Assembly: GCA_020854015.1 (NCBI GenBank) | Contig: JADZGG010000373.1 | Span: 1-9,127 of the forward strand | From: Flavobacteriales bacterium | GTDB lineage: Bacteria > Bacteroidota > Bacteroidia > Flavobacteriales_F > PHOS-HE28 | DNA: 9,127 bases | Reading direction: 5' to 3' | Shown here: positions 1 through 6,694 of the stretch, one piece after another | Layout: every line of letters begins with the position of its first letter | Position numbering within the stretch: position 1 is the stretch's first letter | Program-made: the position numbers and the translations under genes | Notes under the pieces: generated by a model | The model's input: the letters and a program-made list of their open reading frames with translations, nothing else | Database searches by the model: none | What the model was told of the DNA's origin: nothing

Positions 1-1702
1 AGGTGAGCGTGCTGTCCTCGTTGAGCCGAAAATAGTCCTCAGGAACGACCAACTTGTCATTGGGGTCATAGCTGCCAGTGACCGTCCGTGTGAAGGTGTA
101 GGCATTGTTGGTCTGTGTGACTTCTGCACTATCCTGCGCCACCGTGATCGTATGGGAAAGCACGGTTCCCAGGGGTGTGTTGGCCGGTACCACAGCTCGC
201 ACCACGAAATTCGTGAGGTCGAACGTGCCTACAGCTGGCATACCCAGCCACTGGAGCGTGTTTCCATTGACCTGCGTTGGGTTGGGGTTCGCGCTGACGT
301 AGCTCACTTCCGGAGCAAGCACCATGCTCACATCAATAAGGCCTCCTGAGAGGCCACCGTGGTTCGTGGCGGTTCCCGCCACCCAAGTATCGAACCCAGG
401 TCGTGCGGCAGTGCTGCTTCCGATCACCGACAGGTCGGTCGAATTCTGATTCAACACAGGTCCCAACGACATTGTCCAGGTTTTAAGCACATCGTTCACC
501 ACGGTCAGCAATGGATCCGAGGTAGGGGGTAGTGCCAAGCTCACGGAATTCAACGCGGACTGCGTGAAGCCACAGCTTAGATCATTCGAAGAACCCGCGA
601 GGATGACCATCGGTTGCATGTTGTTCCATGTGCCGAACTGCGTGGTGAAGTAGAGGCTGTCGCCTACGTTGCCAGCGAGTTGATAACTGGTCGCTGCGGG
701 TTGGTAGCTCCAACTATCAAACGTGGCACCGGAAGTGGTGATCTTCTGTCCAACGAACAGTGCGTTCTCACGGGTAGCGATGAAGAGGTCCCCGCTTGGG
801 AGCTGCACGGCGTTGGTGATGCCCCACATGCCCGCATAACGCCGCACCCAGGCACAGGAGCCGTCGTCGTTGATATTCATAGCGACCCCATTACCATAGA
901 GCCAGTCCGCATCGTAGTCACTGCCGCCCCAGAGATACCCACCACCCGAAAGCGGCACGATGGTCATGCCGCAACCACCTCCCATGCTGTACTGCCGTGC
1001 CCATTCAACAGTACCGCTGGCATCTGTTCGCATGGCGAAAGGCTCACTATCGGCCATGCCAGCCACAAGGATCCGGCCAGTGGCGTCGGTGGACAGACCA
1101 TGCACGGTATTTCCGGCATCGCTGGGCGTGCCGATCTCATAATGCTTGGACCAGGTCGGTTGCCCCTGACTATCCAACCGGGTCAGGTTGAGCCCGTCCA
1201 AGCGCGCAGTGCCGATCACGAACTCGTCGTTGTCCATGGCGGCTGCCGCCACACGGAACGTCTGGGTATCTCCCACCCTTGGTGCTTGATGCATGAAGTA
1301 ACGCGCCCAGAGCACTTCTCCCGCATCATTGAAGCGGATGCCGAAATAATGCTGATACCCCCATACGCCAGCGCTCGGTCGCATGACCGTGTTCCCAACA
1401 ACAAGGCCACCACCAGCAGGTGATGCGACAACGTGGACGGGTAACAACTCGATCAACGGATTGGTGGCGGCGTACCGTTTGGTCCATTGGACCGTACCGT
1501 CGGGCGCCATTTTTGCAAGCACCACGTCGGTCTGTTGGTCGTCCTGTTCAATGATCCCCACCACACTACCGGAAGGCGTAACTGCAGACTCCAGCCACTG
1601 CGGATGCGTCGTTGGTGGAAATGGGCACTCGAACGCCTCGCAGAGCTGGGCATCCACGTGCAGTGCGCCACATATGGTCGCGAACAGAAGTAGAACTCGC
1701 AT
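1..1702 (-). CDS. Secreted surface protein, partial (probable T9SS cargo with YDPNDK-type C-terminal region)
   Basis: The reverse strand is open without a stop from the ATG at 1700-1702 to the window edge (567 codons), so the C-terminus is missing. Residues 1-19 form a signal peptide (Met-Arg, then LLLFATICGALHVDA, cleavage near Ala18/Gln19). Residues about 40-400 are rich in Gly, Trp and Asp and alternate short strands with phrases such as GGGYLWGGSDYD, resembling propeller-like secreted proteins. Residues about 434-544 (from RPGFDTW) look like a DUF11/Ig-like beta domain. YDPNDK at 545-550 is a signature common near the C-terminus of long secreted Bacteroidota proteins (the DUF7619 type). 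Such proteins usually end in a type IX secretion sorting domain; that part lies outside the window, so export by T9SS is inference. The exact function is unknown. It is transcribed divergently from the gene at 1956. A 269-codon ORF on the opposite strand (614-1423) is its codon-phase shadow. Confidence 0.88.
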   Translation of the reverse strand, partial: MRVLLLFATICGALHVDAQLCEAFECPFPPTTHPQWLESAVTPSGSVVGIIEQDDQQTDVVLAKMAPDGTVQWTKRYAATNPLIELLPVHVVASPAGGGLVVGNTVMRPSAGVWGYQHYFGIRFNDAGEVLWARYFMHQAPRVGDTQTFRVAAAAMDNDEFVIGTARLDGLNLTRLDSQGQPTWSKHYEIGTPSDAGNTVHGLSTDATGRILVAGMADSEPFAMRTDASGTVEWARQYSMGGGCGMTIVPLSGGGYLWGGSDYDADWLYGNGVAMNINDDGSCAWVRRYAGMWGITNAVQLPSGDLFIATRENALFVGQKITTSGATFDSWSYQPAATSYQLAGNVGDSLYFTTQFGTWNNMQPMVILAGSSNDLSCGFTQSALNSVSLALPPTSDPLLTVVNDVLKTWTMSLGPVLNQNSTDLSVIGSSTAARPGFDTWVAGTATNHGGLSGGLIDVSMVLAPEVSYVSANPNPTQVNGNTLQWLGMPAVGTFDLTNFVVRAVVPANTPLGTVLSHTITVAQDSAEVTQTNNAYTFTRTVTGSYDPNDKLVVPEDYFRLNEDSTLT

Positions 1703-1723
1703 GGGCTCTGAGCTTTGATGCTT

Positions 1724-1731
1724 GAAATGTA
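1724..1731 (-). promoter_or_regulatory. Possible -7 box for the leftward secreted protein gene
   Basis: Read on the reverse strand this is TACATTTC, seven of eight matches to the Bacteroidota -7 consensus TAnnTTTG, ending 21 bases before the ATG at 1702. No TTG -33 element lies at a usual spacing, so the assignment is weak. Confidence 0.2.
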
Positions 1732-1820
1732 TCTTGGTATGGCCTGTCGCTGTTCTTACTCGCAAGGGAGTTTTCAACCAAACTGTGCAGGAGGATCTTG
1801 GATCAAGTGGTGTGGTTGTA

Positions 1821-1937
1821 GCTAGCTACGTTCACGTAGGTCTATAGGGTGTCCGTGAATGTGGATCGCCCTTCCCGTAGTGCCAAGAGTCAGGTCCCGC
1901 CTGTGGGGATCGGCGTGGATATTGCTAGCTTCGTTCA
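1821..1937 (+). repeat. Two-copy direct repeat GCTAGCTnCGTTCA
   Basis: The copies are at 1821-1834 and 1924-1937. They match at 13 of 14 positions and start 103 bases apart. The left copy sits inside overlapping palindromes; the right copy is in the presumed leader or promoter of the gene at 1956. Whether this is an operator pair or chance cannot be told from one sequence. Confidence 0.45.
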
Positions 1938-1955
1938 ACGCAAAACCTCCTGACC

Positions 1956-2558
1956 ATGAGAACCTTGCTGGTCGCTTCCGTCTGTGTCCTCTGTCTACCT
2001 GCTCAAGCTTCGCGCTTGAAAGTGTCAGTGATCACGAGTCCGGGGAAGGTGGTCATGGTCCATCAATGTGTTGGCTATGGTGATGCACCACTGGCCGCAG
2101 AGGGTGGATCCGATATGCTTGCAATGAAGGAACTCCTTTTTCCTGGAAGTGTGGAAGTGGCCGTTGAAGGTGGAACACCGCCTTACCGCTATGACTGGCA
2201 TGGGATCCCAGGAGCTTCTCGCAGCGCAGTGAGCGCGATGCCTGGGATGGTCCGCGTAACGATCTCGGATGCTGAGGGAAGGCATGTAACGCGTTCGGTG
2301 TATGTGGGAAAGGTCTCCAAGACATTGGCCACGACGTGTGCATGCGATCATCGAAAGGAACAAGCCGCACCCATTGTAACCCGCTCCACCACGGATGCGC
2401 AACGTGCCGCACGCTACAAGCGCCCAGTCGCAGCTCCACGCATCGCGACACGACCCCGGGATACCGAGAACCCCACCTTGCGCGCACCCGGGCCACGGGA
2501 GGGTGATCAAGTTCGCAGGGTGGTGCCGGTCACCTCTCGCGACCGATCGACGAAATAG
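1956..2558 (+). CDS. Small secreted protein with a single SprB-like repeat and a basic tail
   Basis: A 200-residue protein. Residues 1-18 are a signal peptide (MRTLLVASVCVLCLPAQA, cleavage before Ser19). Residues about 66-118 resemble one SprB repeat: a strand, then GGTPPYRYDW (72-81), a variable turn, and a closing segment VRVTISDAEG (99-108), matching the family pattern GGTPPYxYxW...YTVTVTDAxG. In the gliding adhesin SprB and other Bacteroidota surface proteins this unit occurs in many copies; here I see only one. Residues about 119-200 are Arg/Pro/Thr-rich, probably disordered, with a Cys-Ala-Cys at 128-130. No sorting domain is visible, so it may be periplasmic or released. The ATG is chosen because it places the signal peptide at the N-terminus; no Shine-Dalgarno precedes it. 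A strong hairpin follows the stop. The specific role is unknown. Confidence 0.8.
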   Translation: MRTLLVASVCVLCLPAQASRLKVSVITSPGKVVMVHQCVGYGDAPLAAEGGSDMLAMKELLFPGSVEVAVEGGTPPYRYDWHGIPGASRSAVSAMPGMVRVTISDAEGRHVTRSVYVGKVSKTLATTCACDHRKEQAAPIVTRSTTDAQRAARYKRPVAAPRIATRPRDTENPTLRAPGPREGDQVRRVVPVTSRDRSTK

Positions 2559-2575
2559 ATGCCCTGTAGGGTGTT

Positions 2576-2619
2576 GAAATGGCCAAGGCCCTGCTCCATA
2601 GCGGGGCCTTCGCCGTTTC
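2576..2619 (+). terminator. Long-stem hairpin terminator after the SprB-like gene
   Basis: The arms 2576-2594 and 2601-2619 pair over 18 positions (two of them G-T), with one C/C mismatch and a TCCATA loop. The core is AAGGCCC...GGGCCTT, and the outer GAAA/TTTC arms give a short T run on the right. It begins 17 bases after the stop at 2558. The near-symmetry means it could also work on the reverse strand, although no leftward gene ends here. Confidence 0.72.
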
Positions 2620-2731
2620 AGATGTGCATCGGATCCCACTGAGGATCAGGCGGTCGGAAATTCCTTTCGAGCACCATTGGCAACCCTTTTCAGGGCTTTC
2701 CGTCTAAAGGTTACTCTTGATCGACATCGCC

Positions 2732-2839
2732 ATGCAACGCACCCCTTCCGCAGATCGCTCGCAGCTGATCCTTACCAGTGGTATCGTCAGTGCCGTGCTC
2801 GCCGTCGTGTTGTTCTGCCTCGCCTACCTCGTGCTCTGA
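2732..2839 (+). CDS. Small single-helix membrane protein (35 residues)
   Basis: ATG at 2732 to TGA at 2837-2839 encodes 35 residues. Residues 1-10 are polar and basic (MQRTPSADRS), and residues about 12-35 are one continuous hydrophobic segment (LILTSGIVSAVLAVVLF and onward) ending right at the stop. This is a typical tail- or N-in-anchored mini membrane protein. Third codon positions are mostly G or C, like the neighbouring genes, which supports real coding. It lies just upstream of the TraB/GumN gene in the same direction, 31 bases before that gene's preferred GTG start, so co-transcription is likely. No Shine-Dalgarno is seen, as is normal in this phylum. I do not recognise the family. The alternative is that the longer reading frame starting at 2778 is the true start of the next gene and this ORF is chance, which I consider less likely. 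Confidence 0.6.
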   Translation: MQRTPSADRSQLILTSGIVSAVLAVVLFCLAYLVL

Positions 2840-2870
2840 ACCGGCCGTCCCGCAGGCCTATCTTCGGGCC

Positions 2871-3770
2871 GTGCGGCGATCTCTCACCTTCTTTCTCAGC
2901 GCGTTCCACGTTCTCCTCTTCGCACAGGGGGGACAACAGGCCCTGCTTTGGCAGGTGACCCAGCCCGCCATGCGGGACACCAGCTACCTGTTCGGCACCA
3001 TGCATACGCGTGATGCCAGGGCCTTTCAATTCGGTCCCGAGGTCTCACGGGCCTTCATTCGGTGCGAGATCGTAGCCGGGGAATTGGACATGGAGGAGAC
3101 CAAGCGCCTGGGAACGACCTTGGCGGGTGCCATGTTCCTGCCCGCCGGTTCCACGTTGGACCGGTACTATTCGAAGCGGGAGTACAAACAGGTGATGAAC
3201 GCGCTCCGCGAAGAACTCGGTCCCCTGGCCGTGATGGGCGCGAAGATGCGCCCCTTCTACCTGATGGCCATGTTGAGCGAAGTGGAGCTGGGCAAGGATA
3301 GCGCCCTGGTCCTGGACGATTGGTTGCAGAAGCAGGGGCGGGCCATGGACAAGTCCGTGGTGGGTCTGGAAACGATCAAGGAACAGATCGATGCCGTAGA
3401 TCGGATCCCTCTTGAAGAACAAGCCCGCATGTTGCTTCAGCAAGCGCGCATGAAGGGACGCCACGCAGACGCTGAACGCGCATTGAAGAACTACGTGGAT
3501 GGCGACCTTGAAGCGTTGTTGGCGCAGATGGTGGACGATGGGTTGGGAGGACCTGCTGACAAGGCGCTGCTCCAGGACCGCAACCTTCGCATGATCGAGC
3601 GCATGCAGGAGCACATGCAAGGCCATGGTGTTTTCGTGGCTGTCGGCGCTGCCCACCTGCCGGGTGAGCATGGGCTGATCGAACACCTCCGCAGGTTGGG
3701 CTACACGGTGCTGCCGGTGGTGCGCGAGCCCGCGTTGCCTGAGCAGGCTCCCTGGAAACCGCTCCCTTAG
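2871..3770 (+). CDS. TraB/GumN family protein
   Basis: From GTG at 2871 the product is 299 residues, the usual length for this family. Residues 1-19 form a signal peptide (M-RRSLTFFLSAFHVLLFAQ), so the protein is probably periplasmic or surface-exposed. The N-terminal signature LLWQVTQP...SYLFGTMHTRD carries the first GxxH motif (Gly42-His45). The second lies at Gly259-His262 (VFVAVGAAHLPGEHGL), followed by the family's closing strand GYTVLPV. Two GxxH motifs plus conserved acidic residues (for example Glu71) are the putative metal site shared with Tiki proteases; bacterial members lack an established substrate. An in-frame ATG at 2778 would add 31 residues rich in Cys, Ser and Pro, bury the signal peptide and overlap the small ORF at 2732, so I reject it. 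The gene ends 22 bases before the convergent EEP gene. Confidence 0.88.
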   Translation: MRRSLTFFLSAFHVLLFAQGGQQALLWQVTQPAMRDTSYLFGTMHTRDARAFQFGPEVSRAFIRCEIVAGELDMEETKRLGTTLAGAMFLPAGSTLDRYYSKREYKQVMNALREELGPLAVMGAKMRPFYLMAMLSEVELGKDSALVLDDWLQKQGRAMDKSVVGLETIKEQIDAVDRIPLEEQARMLLQQARMKGRHADAERALKNYVDGDLEALLAQMVDDGLGGPADKALLQDRNLRMIERMQEHMQGHGVFVAVGAAHLPGEHGLIEHLRRLGYTVLPVVREPALPEQAPWKPLP

Positions 3771-3792
3771 CCAGCCTTCGCCGATCCCTCCG

Positions 3793-4977
3793 CTAGTCCT
3801 GCTCTTCCACGGCCACCCGACAGGTGATGGCCCGGTGGTCGCTGAGCTCATCGGCCACGGTGTTGAAGTCCCAGCTGGTGAGCGCTTCGCTGTGCAGGAT
3901 GTGGTCGATGCGGAAGCTCGGGAACGCGCCGATGTACGTATGCCCGATGCCACTTCCGCTCTCCACGAAGGCGTCCTCCAGGTCCAGGTCGCGCAGGTGG
4001 TGGTAGCCCCAGCTCATCGGCGTGTCGTTCAGGTCGCCGCAGTACAGGATGGGGTGCGGACTTTTCCGCATGTGGCGCACAATGGTCTCCACCTCGGTGG
4101 TCCGGCGGATGAAGGCGTTCTTCAAGCGGCCTGCGATGCGCTTGCCACCGCTGGCCAGGCTGTCACTGTCCGTGTCCGGGGCCAGGTCCTTCATGAAGCG
4201 GTAGTCCTCGTCACCGAACCGGATGCTGGCCAGGTGCGCATTGTACACCCGCACCGTATCCTTTTTGATCACCAGGTCGCTCCAAAGGCACAGGTTGTTC
4301 AGGTCGTCGGGGAAATGGATCACGCCCTTCTTCACAATGGGGTAGGCGCTGAAGGTGGCGATGCCCATGTGGTGCCCGTACCGGGAATGGGCCGTGTACA
4401 CATCGTGGCAATCGGTGAAACGCCAGCGCGCCATCAGGCTGTCCTTGGTGATGAAGCCATCATCCATGCCGCGCTCGTGGTTGTAGAACTCCTGCAGGCA
4501 CAGGATCGAAGGGTCTTCCCGGTGCAGCATCACGAAGATGCGGTCGCGTGCCTCCTTGTTGTGGCTCCAGTTGTACAGGTCGAAGAGGCGCACGTTGTAC
4601 GACATCACCTTCACCCCATCACCAGCGCCATCCGGACCAGCATTGCGACCGAAGAGCTGCACGTATTCACCCACATGGCTCCAACCCAGCAGGATCGCCA
4701 GCACCGAAGGCAGCATCCGCTTGCGGCGGAACACGAACCACCAACCGATGAGCAGCAGGTTCACCAGCAACAGGTAGGGGTAGGCCATGCCCAGGAAGGC
4801 CAAGGGCCAGAAGGTGACCGGGCTGACGTGAATGCTGAGGTAGCAGAGCAGCAGCGCGACGACGACCACGAGTTTGATCCACCACAGGGGGCGGTGCCAG
4901 CGCGAAGGACGCTTGCGCGGTAACGGGGCCGAGGGCTCCGCAGCTTCGGAAGGTTCGGTGCGCCGCCTATTGCTCAT
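3793..4977 (-). CDS. Membrane-anchored endonuclease/exonuclease/phosphatase (EEP) family protein
   Basis: 394 residues. Residues 1-30 are a Pro/Arg-rich, probably disordered cytoplasmic start. Hydrophobic segments at about 34-50, 55-83 and 88-100 anchor the protein. The catalytic domain (about 121-394) has the full EEP motif set: MSYN with Asn128, LQE with Glu163 (metal ligand), YNAHL, GDLND with Asp315 and Asn317, RIDH with Asp358-His359, and the terminal SDH (379-381). The family hydrolyses phosphodiesters in nucleic acids, phospholipids or inositol phosphates. The substrate cannot be read from sequence; an external membrane-linked domain fits a lipid or extracellular nucleic acid target, but that is inference. 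It is the last gene of the mutL-rhomboid-rhomboid block: its ATG overlaps the preceding rhomboid stop by 11 bases, indicating translational coupling. Confidence 0.93.
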   Translation of the reverse strand: MSNRRRTEPSEAAEPSAPLPRKRPSRWHRPLWWIKLVVVVALLLCYLSIHVSPVTFWPLAFLGMAYPYLLLVNLLLIGWWFVFRRKRMLPSVLAILLGWSHVGEYVQLFGRNAGPDGAGDGVKVMSYNVRLFDLYNWSHNKEARDRIFVMLHREDPSILCLQEFYNHERGMDDGFITKDSLMARWRFTDCHDVYTAHSRYGHHMGIATFSAYPIVKKGVIHFPDDLNNLCLWSDLVIKKDTVRVYNAHLASIRFGDEDYRFMKDLAPDTDSDSLASGGKRIAGRLKNAFIRRTTEVETIVRHMRKSPHPILYCGDLNDTPMSWGYHHLRDLDLEDAFVESGSGIGHTYIGAFPSFRIDHILHSEALTSWDFNTVADELSDHRAITCRVAVEEQD

Positions 4978-5893
4978 GGCTCGCCCGGAACAGAAAGTCC
5001 TTTTCCTCCTTGCTGAGGCTGTCGTAACCGGAGCGGCTGATCTTGTCCAGGATCGCGTTCACGCGCTCTTCCTTCAACTTCTTCCCCGCGTTGAATTCAG
5101 CGTCCTCCACCACGCGCACCTTGCGACGTTCCATCTTCTCCACGCGCAGTGTCGAACCCTTCTTCCGCGAGAAGAGGCCACCGATCCGTTCGATGCCGCT
5201 CACCAGTCCGCCGGACCAATCACGACCGCGCTCCAGTTGTGTGGTGGCGAGGTAGCCGTAGAGCGCTCCGCCGATGTGTGCCAGGTGTCCACCGGAGTTC
5301 ATGCCCTGTCGGATGCTCACCAGATCAAGCACCACGTAGATCAGCGCGATCCACTTCAAGCGCACCTCCCCGAAGATCAGCAGGTTCACCAGCATGTTCG
5401 GCCGGAAACTGGCGATGCCGATGAAGACGCCCATGACCGCCGCGGAGGCGCCTAGGATGTCGCGACCGTCGGAGTAGGCGCGAAGGCCAGGCACATAGTT
5501 GTATGCGAGCGCGTAGAGCAACCAGCCACTGATGCCACCCAGCAGGTAGTTGCCCACGAGTCGACGGCCTCCCAGCAGGTCCATGAAGAGCCTGCCACTG
5601 AACCACAGCATCAGCAGGTTGAAGAAGATGTGGAAGAAGTCCACATGCACGAACATGTAGGTGACCACCGTCCATGGTCGGAAAAGCAGATCGGACCAGA
5701 CGTAGGTGCTCTGCAACCAGTGCATCACCTGCGTGTCGAAAAGGAAGTCCGCGATCGCGCGATCGCCGGCGATGGGGATCATGACCAGATGCGCGACCAG
5801 CAACACGACGAACACGAGCACGTTCACCAGCACAAGCCGGATCAGCGAGCCGCCCGTGCGCCAATGCATCCTCAGCTCATCCATCAACCCCAT
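4967..5893 (-). CDS. Rhomboid family intramembrane serine protease with cytoplasmic C-terminal tail (rhomboid 2)
   Basis: From the ATG at 5891-5893 the protein is 308 residues. A six-helix rhomboid core fills about 17-216. It contains RPWTVVTYMFVHVDFFHIFFN with His88 and Asn92 (the HxxxN oxyanion pair), the nucleophile Ser150 in GASAAVMG, and the base His206 in HLAHIGG. The nucleophile motif reads GASA rather than GASG, a variant I would expect to remain active. Residues about 217-308 are a charged tail ending in a segment like the DUF6576 region found in Bacteroidota rhomboids (ILDKISRSGYDSLSKEEKDF). Start choice: the frame stays open to an ATG at 5962 that directly abuts the upstream stop, adding 23 residues. 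I prefer 5893 because MGLMDELRMHW matches usual family N-termini and an ATCTTTGCA promoter-like element lies just upstream. The stop overlaps the EEP gene start by 11 bases. Substrates are unknown. Confidence 0.9.
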   Translation of the reverse strand: MGLMDELRMHWRTGGSLIRLVLVNVLVFVVLLVAHLVMIPIAGDRAIADFLFDTQVMHWLQSTYVWSDLLFRPWTVVTYMFVHVDFFHIFFNLLMLWFSGRLFMDLLGGRRLVGNYLLGGISGWLLYALAYNYVPGLRAYSDGRDILGASAAVMGVFIGIASFRPNMLVNLLIFGEVRLKWIALIYVVLDLVSIRQGMNSGGHLAHIGGALYGYLATTQLERGRDWSGGLVSGIERIGGLFSRKKGSTLRVEKMERRKVRVVEDAEFNAGKKLKEERVNAILDKISRSGYDSLSKEEKDFLFRASHEQ

Positions 5894-5897
5894 GGTG

Positions 5898-5928
5898 CAA
5901 AGATCCGCTTCGGAAGGTTTTGCGTGAA
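5898..5928 (-). promoter_or_regulatory. Possible internal promoter before rhomboid 2
   Basis: On the reverse strand, GATCTTTG (5898-5905) matches six of eight positions, counting the two free ones, of the Bacteroidota -7 box TAnnTTTG. A TTC triplet (5926-5928) sits 20 bases further up where TTG would be expected. The element ends only 4 bases before the ATG at 5893, so the leader would be almost absent. The same ATCTTTGCA string occurs before mutL. Confidence 0.3.
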
Positions 5929-5962
5929 TGAAGGTCTGTTGGAGAACGAGGACCGGTACCAT

Positions 5963-6694
5963 CTACATATACGGAAGACGCTTGCGCCAGATCATCACGG
6001 TGATGAAGCCGACCACCAAGCCACCGATGTGCGCGAAGTGGGCCACGTTATCGCCCGAGTGGTTCGCCAGACCAGCGTACAGTTCATAACCACCGTAAAG
6101 CAGCACGAAGTACTTGGCTTTGATGGGGATGGGCAGCGGGAAGATCATCAGCTCCACGTTCGGGTAGAGCATGCCAAAGGCCACCAGCAGGCCGAAGATC
6201 GCGCCCGATGCACCGACGAGGTCGGTGAAGAAGAGCTGCGCCAGGCTGTTCATGGCCTGGTTATCGAAGAGGTGGTCATGGCCTTGCAAACGCACTTGCG
6301 CCACCTGTTCCGGACTGAGCTGCGCCATCAACGTGTTGTAGTCGAAGGCCTGCACGCCGAGGTACAGGAGACCGGCCCCGATGCCGCAGATGCCGTAGTA
6401 GGTGAGGAAGCGCTTCGAGCCCCAGCGGTATTCCAACGGCGAGCCCAGCATGAAGAGGCCGAACATGTTCATGAAGAGGTGCCAGAAGCCACCGTGCATG
6501 AAGATGTGCGTCACCAGTTGCCACGGACGGAAATCCGGTGAGCTGATGTAGTGCAGACCCAGCAAGGTGTCCAAGTGCTGGCCCAGGAACATCCCGTTGC
6601 CCAAGGTCTTCACCAAATAGAACAGGGCGTTGATGATCACCAGGTTCTTCACCACGGTGGGTGTGTTCTCCAAGGAGCCGGTGCGCAAATTCAT
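5963..6694 (-). CDS. Rhomboid family intramembrane serine protease (rhomboid 1)
   Basis: 243 residues, a compact rhomboid without appended domains. Six hydrophobic helices are visible at about 15-31, 58-84, 97-117, 158-178, 194-210 and 217-236. Catalytic features: HGGFWHLFMN with His72 and Asn76 (the HxxxN pair), the nucleophile Ser163 in GASGAIFG, and the general base His222 in VAHFAHIGGL. Helices 3 and 4 are separated by a polar loop of about 40 residues (118-157), longer than in GlpG but of a kind I associate with Bacteroidota members. Rhomboids cleave single-pass membrane proteins within the bilayer; the substrate here is unknown. The ATG follows the mutL TAA with no spacer, so reinitiation by the same ribosomes is likely. 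The next gene is a second, divergent rhomboid. The pair is not a recent tandem duplication, since lengths, loops and nucleophile motifs differ. Confidence 0.95.
   Translation of the reverse strand: MNLRTGSLENTPTVVKNLVIINALFYLVKTLGNGMFLGQHLDTLLGLHYISSPDFRPWQLVTHIFMHGGFWHLFMNMFGLFMLGSPLEYRWGSKRFLTYYGICGIGAGLLYLGVQAFDYNTLMAQLSPEQVAQVRLQGHDHLFDNQAMNSLAQLFFTDLVGASGAIFGLLVAFGMLYPNVELMIFPLPIPIKAKYFVLLYGGYELYAGLANHSGDNVAHFAHIGGLVVGFITVMIWRKRLPYM

Larger units (their letters stand above)
1703..1955. other. Divergent intergenic region with palindromes and a spaced direct repeat
   Basis: This 253-base stretch separates two divergently read genes for secreted proteins and should hold both promoters. It contains a perfect 12-base palindrome GTAGCTAGCTAC (1818-1829), overlapped by a 6-base inverted repeat CTACGT-TC-ACGTAG (1826-1839). 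A near-exact direct repeat, GCTAGCT(A/T)CGTTCA, occurs at 1821-1834 and 1924-1937. The second copy ends 18 bases before the ATG at 1956. No convincing coding frame is present. Confidence 0.6.

Noticed and set aside
614..1423. 269-codon rightward frame
   Set aside because: It lies exactly in the antisense codon phase of the leftward secreted protein, which has a signal peptide and YDPNDK.
1779..1806. TTG...TTTG pair on the reverse strand considered as a promoter for the gene at 1702
   Set aside because: Only TTG and TTTG match; the TA of the -7 box is absent, and TACATTTC at 1724-1731 is better placed.
2025..2639. 204-codon leftward frame opposite the SprB-like gene
   Set aside because: It runs through the terminator hairpin, is rich in Arg/His/Cys, and lacks a signal peptide or domain.
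3045..3953. 302-codon leftward open frame crossing the TraB and EEP genes
   Set aside because: It overlaps two genes supported by motifs and has no recognisable domain.
3835..4923. 362-codon rightward open frame opposite the EEP gene
   Set aside because: Antisense shadow: the opposite strand carries the full EEP motif set.
5630..6541. 303-codon rightward open frame across both rhomboid genes
   Set aside because: It spans two well-supported genes in antisense and has shadow-like composition.
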